The position numbers and the translations under genes were made by a program. From contig NZ_JANHOJ010000001.1 of the NCBI RefSeq assembly GCF_026930145.1, positions 434,001 to 498,000 on the forward strand: DNA of 64,000 nt, read 5' to 3'. Below the pieces are notes generated by a model. The model worked only from the letters and a program-made list of their open reading frames with translations, was not told the origin of the DNA and ran no database searches. The DNA comes from Bartonella sp. A05. GTDB lineage: Bacteria; Pseudomonadota; Alphaproteobacteria; Rhizobiales; Rhizobiaceae. This document shows positions 61,738 to 64,000 of the stretch, one piece after another (position 1 is the first letter of the stretch; every line of letters begins with the position of its first letter).

Positions 61738-61822
61738 GGTTTTCCTCTATTTAAAGACATAATTGGAGTTCTCTACTGTAAGGACAGAATTGGGATTCTT
61801 CCCCGCAAAGACGAAATTGGAT
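61738..61822 (+). repeat. Three degenerate 28-bp repeats before efp
   Basis: Three units stand in tandem just before the efp start, each ending in a variant of AAAGACATAATTGGA: TTAAAGACATAATTGGAG, GTAAGGACAGAATTGGGA and GCAAAGACGAAATTGGAT, each preceded by a TTCCTCT/TTCTCT/TTCTTCC block. They occupy the leader of efp. Confidence 0.75.
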
Positions 61823-61829
61823 AAGAACG

Positions 61830-62393
61830 ATGAAGATTAATGGTAATGAAATTCGACCCGGAAATGTGATCGAGCATCAAGGAGGTTTGTGGGTCGCTGT
61901 TAAATGCAATGCCGTAAAACCAGGAAAAGGCGGAGCATTTAATCAAGTCGAAATGAAAAATGTGATCGATGGTACAAAACTCAATGAGCGGTTTCGAGCG
62001 GCTGAAACCGTTGAAAGAGTTCGACTCGAACAAAAGGATTTTACCTTTCTTTATCAACAGGGTGATGTCTTGGTCTTTATGGATTCACAATCTTATGAAC
62101 AGCTCGAATTGCAAAAAGATTTTGTTGGTGACCGCGCTGCTTTCTTGCAAGATGGGATGACTGTGACGGTTGAACTCTATCAAGAAAAACCAATTGGTAT
62201 ATCGCTTCCCGATCAAGTCACCGTGACAATTGCTGAGGCCGATCCCGCAATTAAAGGGCAAACGGTTACATCATCTTATAAGCCCGCAGTGCTTGAAAAT
62301 GGTATTCGTATTCTTGTGCCGCCTTTCATTAATTCGGGTGAACGTGTGATTGTTGACACAAATGAATTAATTTATTTGCGTCGTGCAAATTAA
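61830..62393 (+). CDS. efp: Elongation factor P
   Basis: This 187-residue translation factor relieves ribosome stalling at polyproline stretches. It has the KOW-like domain I with the modifiable lysine in [12 protein letters not shown] domains II and III, and ends [19 protein letters not shown]. It is relevant here because the neighbouring Sel1 protein and TolA are proline-rich. Short repeats fill its leader; suhB follows 18 nt later. Confidence 0.96.
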   Translation: MKINGNEIRPGNVIEHQGGLWVAVKCNAVKPGKGGAFNQVEMKNVIDGTKLNERFRAAETVERVRLEQKDFTFLYQQGDVLVFMDSQSYEQLELQKDFVGDRAAFLQDGMTVTVELYQEKPIGISLPDQVTVTIAEADPAIKGQTVTSSYKPAVLENGIRILVPPFINSGERVIVDTNELIYLRRAN

Positions 62394-62411
62394 ACAAGAG
62401 GTAAGTAAGAT

Positions 62412-63203
62412 ATGGCTCATTCTGCGATCATGCATGTTATGGTGCAAGCCGCAATTAAAGCTGGTCGCTCTTTAGTGCGTGATTATGGTGAAGTCCAAAA
62501 TTTGCAAGTATCATTGAAAGGTCCAGCGCATTATGTCGGTAAAGCCGGCCGCAAAGCGGAAAAAATTATTTTCACGGATTTGATGAAAGCGCGACCCAAA
62601 TTCAGTTTTCTTATGAAAAAAAATGAAGAAATAACGGGAGTAGATCCCCAGCATCGTTTCATTATTAATCCTTTGGATGGAACAACAAATTTTTTGCATG
62701 GTATCCCTTTTTTCTCCGTTTCTATAGCTTTGGAACGTCAAGGCCAGATTGTTGCTGCTGTGATTTATAATCCTGTTTTTGATGAACTTTTTACTGCTGA
62801 ACGCGGAAATGGTGTTTTCTATAATGATCGACGTTGTCGTGTTGCCGCACGGAGAAAATTAGAAGATTGTATGATTGCGACGGCAATTCCCCATTTAGGT
62901 TCTCCCCAACATGGGCAATATCTGATTGAATTGCGTAATGTTATGGTTGAAGTTGCAGGTGTTCGCTCTTTGGGAGCCGCTTCTCTCGATTTGGCTTACG
63001 TGGCTGCGGGAAGAACAGATGGTTTGTGGATAAATAATCTTACAATTTGGGACATGGCTACAGGGATATTGATGGTTCGTGAAGCCGGTGGTTTTATTAC
63101 TGATAAAGAAGGAAAAAACGATATTTTTTGTGCAAAAAATATCGTTGCTGGCAATGAATTTGTTCAAGCGGAATTAAGGAAAATTCTCAAAAAAGGTATT
63201 TGA
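62412..63203 (+). CDS. suhB: SuhB-like inositol monophosphatase with altered metal site
   Basis: This 263-residue protein aligns end to end with rhizobial SuhB, but key metal ligands differ. The usual Glu of LMEES is Lys69 (LMKKNEE), the first Asp of DPLDGT is Asn86 (INPLDGTTNF), and the Asp of the upstream SQADRKAE motif is Gly46 (GKAGRKAE). Asp89 and Asp214 (TIWDMATG) remain. The frame is intact with normal length, so it is not a simple pseudogene. SuhB of enterobacteria also acts in rRNA antitermination without needing catalysis. It lies 18 nt after efp. Confidence 0.88.
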   Translation: MAHSAIMHVMVQAAIKAGRSLVRDYGEVQNLQVSLKGPAHYVGKAGRKAEKIIFTDLMKARPKFSFLMKKNEEITGVDPQHRFIINPLDGTTNFLHGIPFFSVSIALERQGQIVAAVIYNPVFDELFTAERGNGVFYNDRRCRVAARRKLEDCMIATAIPHLGSPQHGQYLIELRNVMVEVAGVRSLGAASLDLAYVAAGRTDGLWINNLTIWDMATGILMVREAGGFITDKEGKNDIFCAKNIVAGNEFVQAELRKILKKGI

Positions 63204-63218
63204 ATGTTTCAGCTCTTT

Positions 63219-63435
63219 GCAAAAATATTCGAGGGATATGATATGCTAGAAGGTTTTTTTGTTGAAAAGTCCTGATTTCAAGACTATTTGAGGGAGCAGG
63301 ATTTTTCGCAAAAGCATCCGAAGGAGTAGGACACCAAGAACAAGAATGTGCTTGATTAAAGCAGGTCTGATCCTCAATTTTTGAGAGTATAAGGCTTCCT
63401 ACAAGAATATTCGGGAGCAGAGGATACGTTTTCAA
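63219..63435. repeat. Four degenerate repeats after suhB
   Basis: Variants of CAAGAATATTCGAGGGAGCAGGAT appear at 63219-63242, 63279-63300, 63308-63331 and 63412-63435, with varying spacing. They lie in the 295-nt gap between the convergent suhB and ABC exporter genes. The role is unknown. Confidence 0.65.
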
Positions 63436-63498
63436 GCATTGATAATGGTTATCCTTTTTAATGATGGTATGCTTTGGTGCTTGGTGGTTCTCTTTTTA

Positions 63499-64000
63499 CT
63501 ACGCTTTGTCTGGTGAGAATTGGAGTTTAGCCAAGCGCGCATAAACCCCGTTTTGTGCGACCAACTGTGCATGAGTCCCTTCTTCAACAAGAGTTCCTTT
63601 ATCGAGAACAAGAATACGATCTGCTTTTAAAACTGTGGCTAAACGGTGTGCGATAATCAAAGTTGTACGATTTTTCATGAGTTTTTCTAAGGCATCTTGT
63701 ACAAGCTTTTCGCTGTATGCGTCTAAAGCTGAAGTTGCTTCATCCAGTAGCAATAAGGGGGCGTTTCTTAAAATTGCTCGCGCTATGCCGATACGTTGTT
63801 TTTGTCCACCGGAAAGCATGATACCGCGTTCTCCAACCAGACTATCAAAGCCATCTGGTAAGGTTTCAATAAACTCAAAAGCGTTGGCAGCTTGGGCTGC
63901 GGCGATGATTTGTTCATGAGTGGCATTTTCAGTACCAAAGGCAATATTATCGCGTAATGTGCCATCAAAAATGTCGACATCTTGTGGGACATAAGCAATA
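63499..64000 (-). CDS. ABC exporter, C-terminal ATPase part (partial)
   Basis: The final 166 residues of an ABC-type exporter run off the right edge. Visible are the Q-loop [22 protein letters not shown], split in the frame, signature [15 protein letters not shown], Walker [13 protein letters not shown] and the switch His in [22 protein letters not shown]. This is the MsbA/ABCB arrangement in which permease precedes ATPase; the membrane part is outside the window, so the substrate is unknown. It converges on suhB. Confidence 0.92.
   Translation of the reverse strand, partial: IAYVPQDVDIFDGTLRDNIAFGTENATHEQIIAAAQAANAFEFIETLPDGFDSLVGERGIMLSGGQKQRIGIARAILRNAPLLLLDEATSALDAYSEKLVQDALEKLMKNRTTLIIAHRLATVLKADRILVLDKGTLVEEGTHAQLVAQNGVYARLAKLQFSPDKA

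Overview
The window looks like a chromosomal segment of a small, AT-rich alphaproteobacterial (Hyphomicrobiales/Rhizobiales) genome, most likely Bartonella. The reasons are rhizobial gene clusters (yggS-leuS, priA followed by atpHAGDC, tkt-gap-pgk-fba, ruvCAB-ybgC-tolQRAB, fdxA-carD, DUF4164-zapA), an alphaproteobacterial heat-shock sigma factor and GapR, combined with low GC, shortened operons and long decaying intergenic stretches. The genus is inferred from family knowledge; no database was searched. I found no rRNA, tRNA, CRISPR array, intact prophage or intact insertion sequence.

Layout. 1-5.8 kb: tail of lolA, xth, then a tripartite MacAB-type efflux operon (outer-membrane channel, macA, macB). 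6-11.4 kb, minus strand: YdcF-like protein, ftsX, ftsE, acs, yggS. 11.6-14.2 kb: leuS, then 2.3 kb of gene-poor DNA holding one small secreted protein and an orphan terminator. 16.6-24.5 kb: priA and the F1 ATP synthase operon. 25.7-29.8 kb: a small membrane-anchored coiled-coil protein, ispG with a decayed partial duplicate behind it, ispA, mtgA, rpmF. 31.3-34.1 kb, minus strand: carD, fdxA and the C-terminal half only of an MgpS-type helicase. 34.6-42.9 kb: rpoH, an M48 metalloprotease lipoprotein, thiN, a glycine-zipper lipoprotein, an ABC-F ATPase, gapR, a DUF1036 protein, pyk. 43-49.8 kb: zapA and DUF4164, then tkt-gap-pgk-fba for central carbon metabolism. 49.8-57.9 kb, minus strand: integrase relic, tolB, tolA, tolR, tolQ, ybgC, ruvB, ruvA, ruvC, DUF1465. 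58.1-64 kb: OpgC-like membrane acyltransferase, ThiE-like protein, a Sel1-repeat protein with a 17-unit nonapeptide array, efp, suhB, and the end of an ABC exporter.

How the genes relate. Most are housekeeping: ATP synthesis, lower glycolysis and the non-oxidative pentose pathway, isoprenoid and peptidoglycan synthesis, cell-envelope constriction (FtsEX, ZapA, Tol), Holliday-junction processing, heat-shock transcription and translation factors. The unusual signal is erosion and remodelling: loss of a helicase motor, substitutions at metal ligands in SuhB, a decaying ispG copy, an integrase stump just after tolB where pal would be expected, and several diverged intergenic tandem repeats. I did not find a convincing new multi-gene system. 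The best leads are the motor-less helicase C-terminal protein, the altered SuhB and the expandable repeat in the Sel1 protein.
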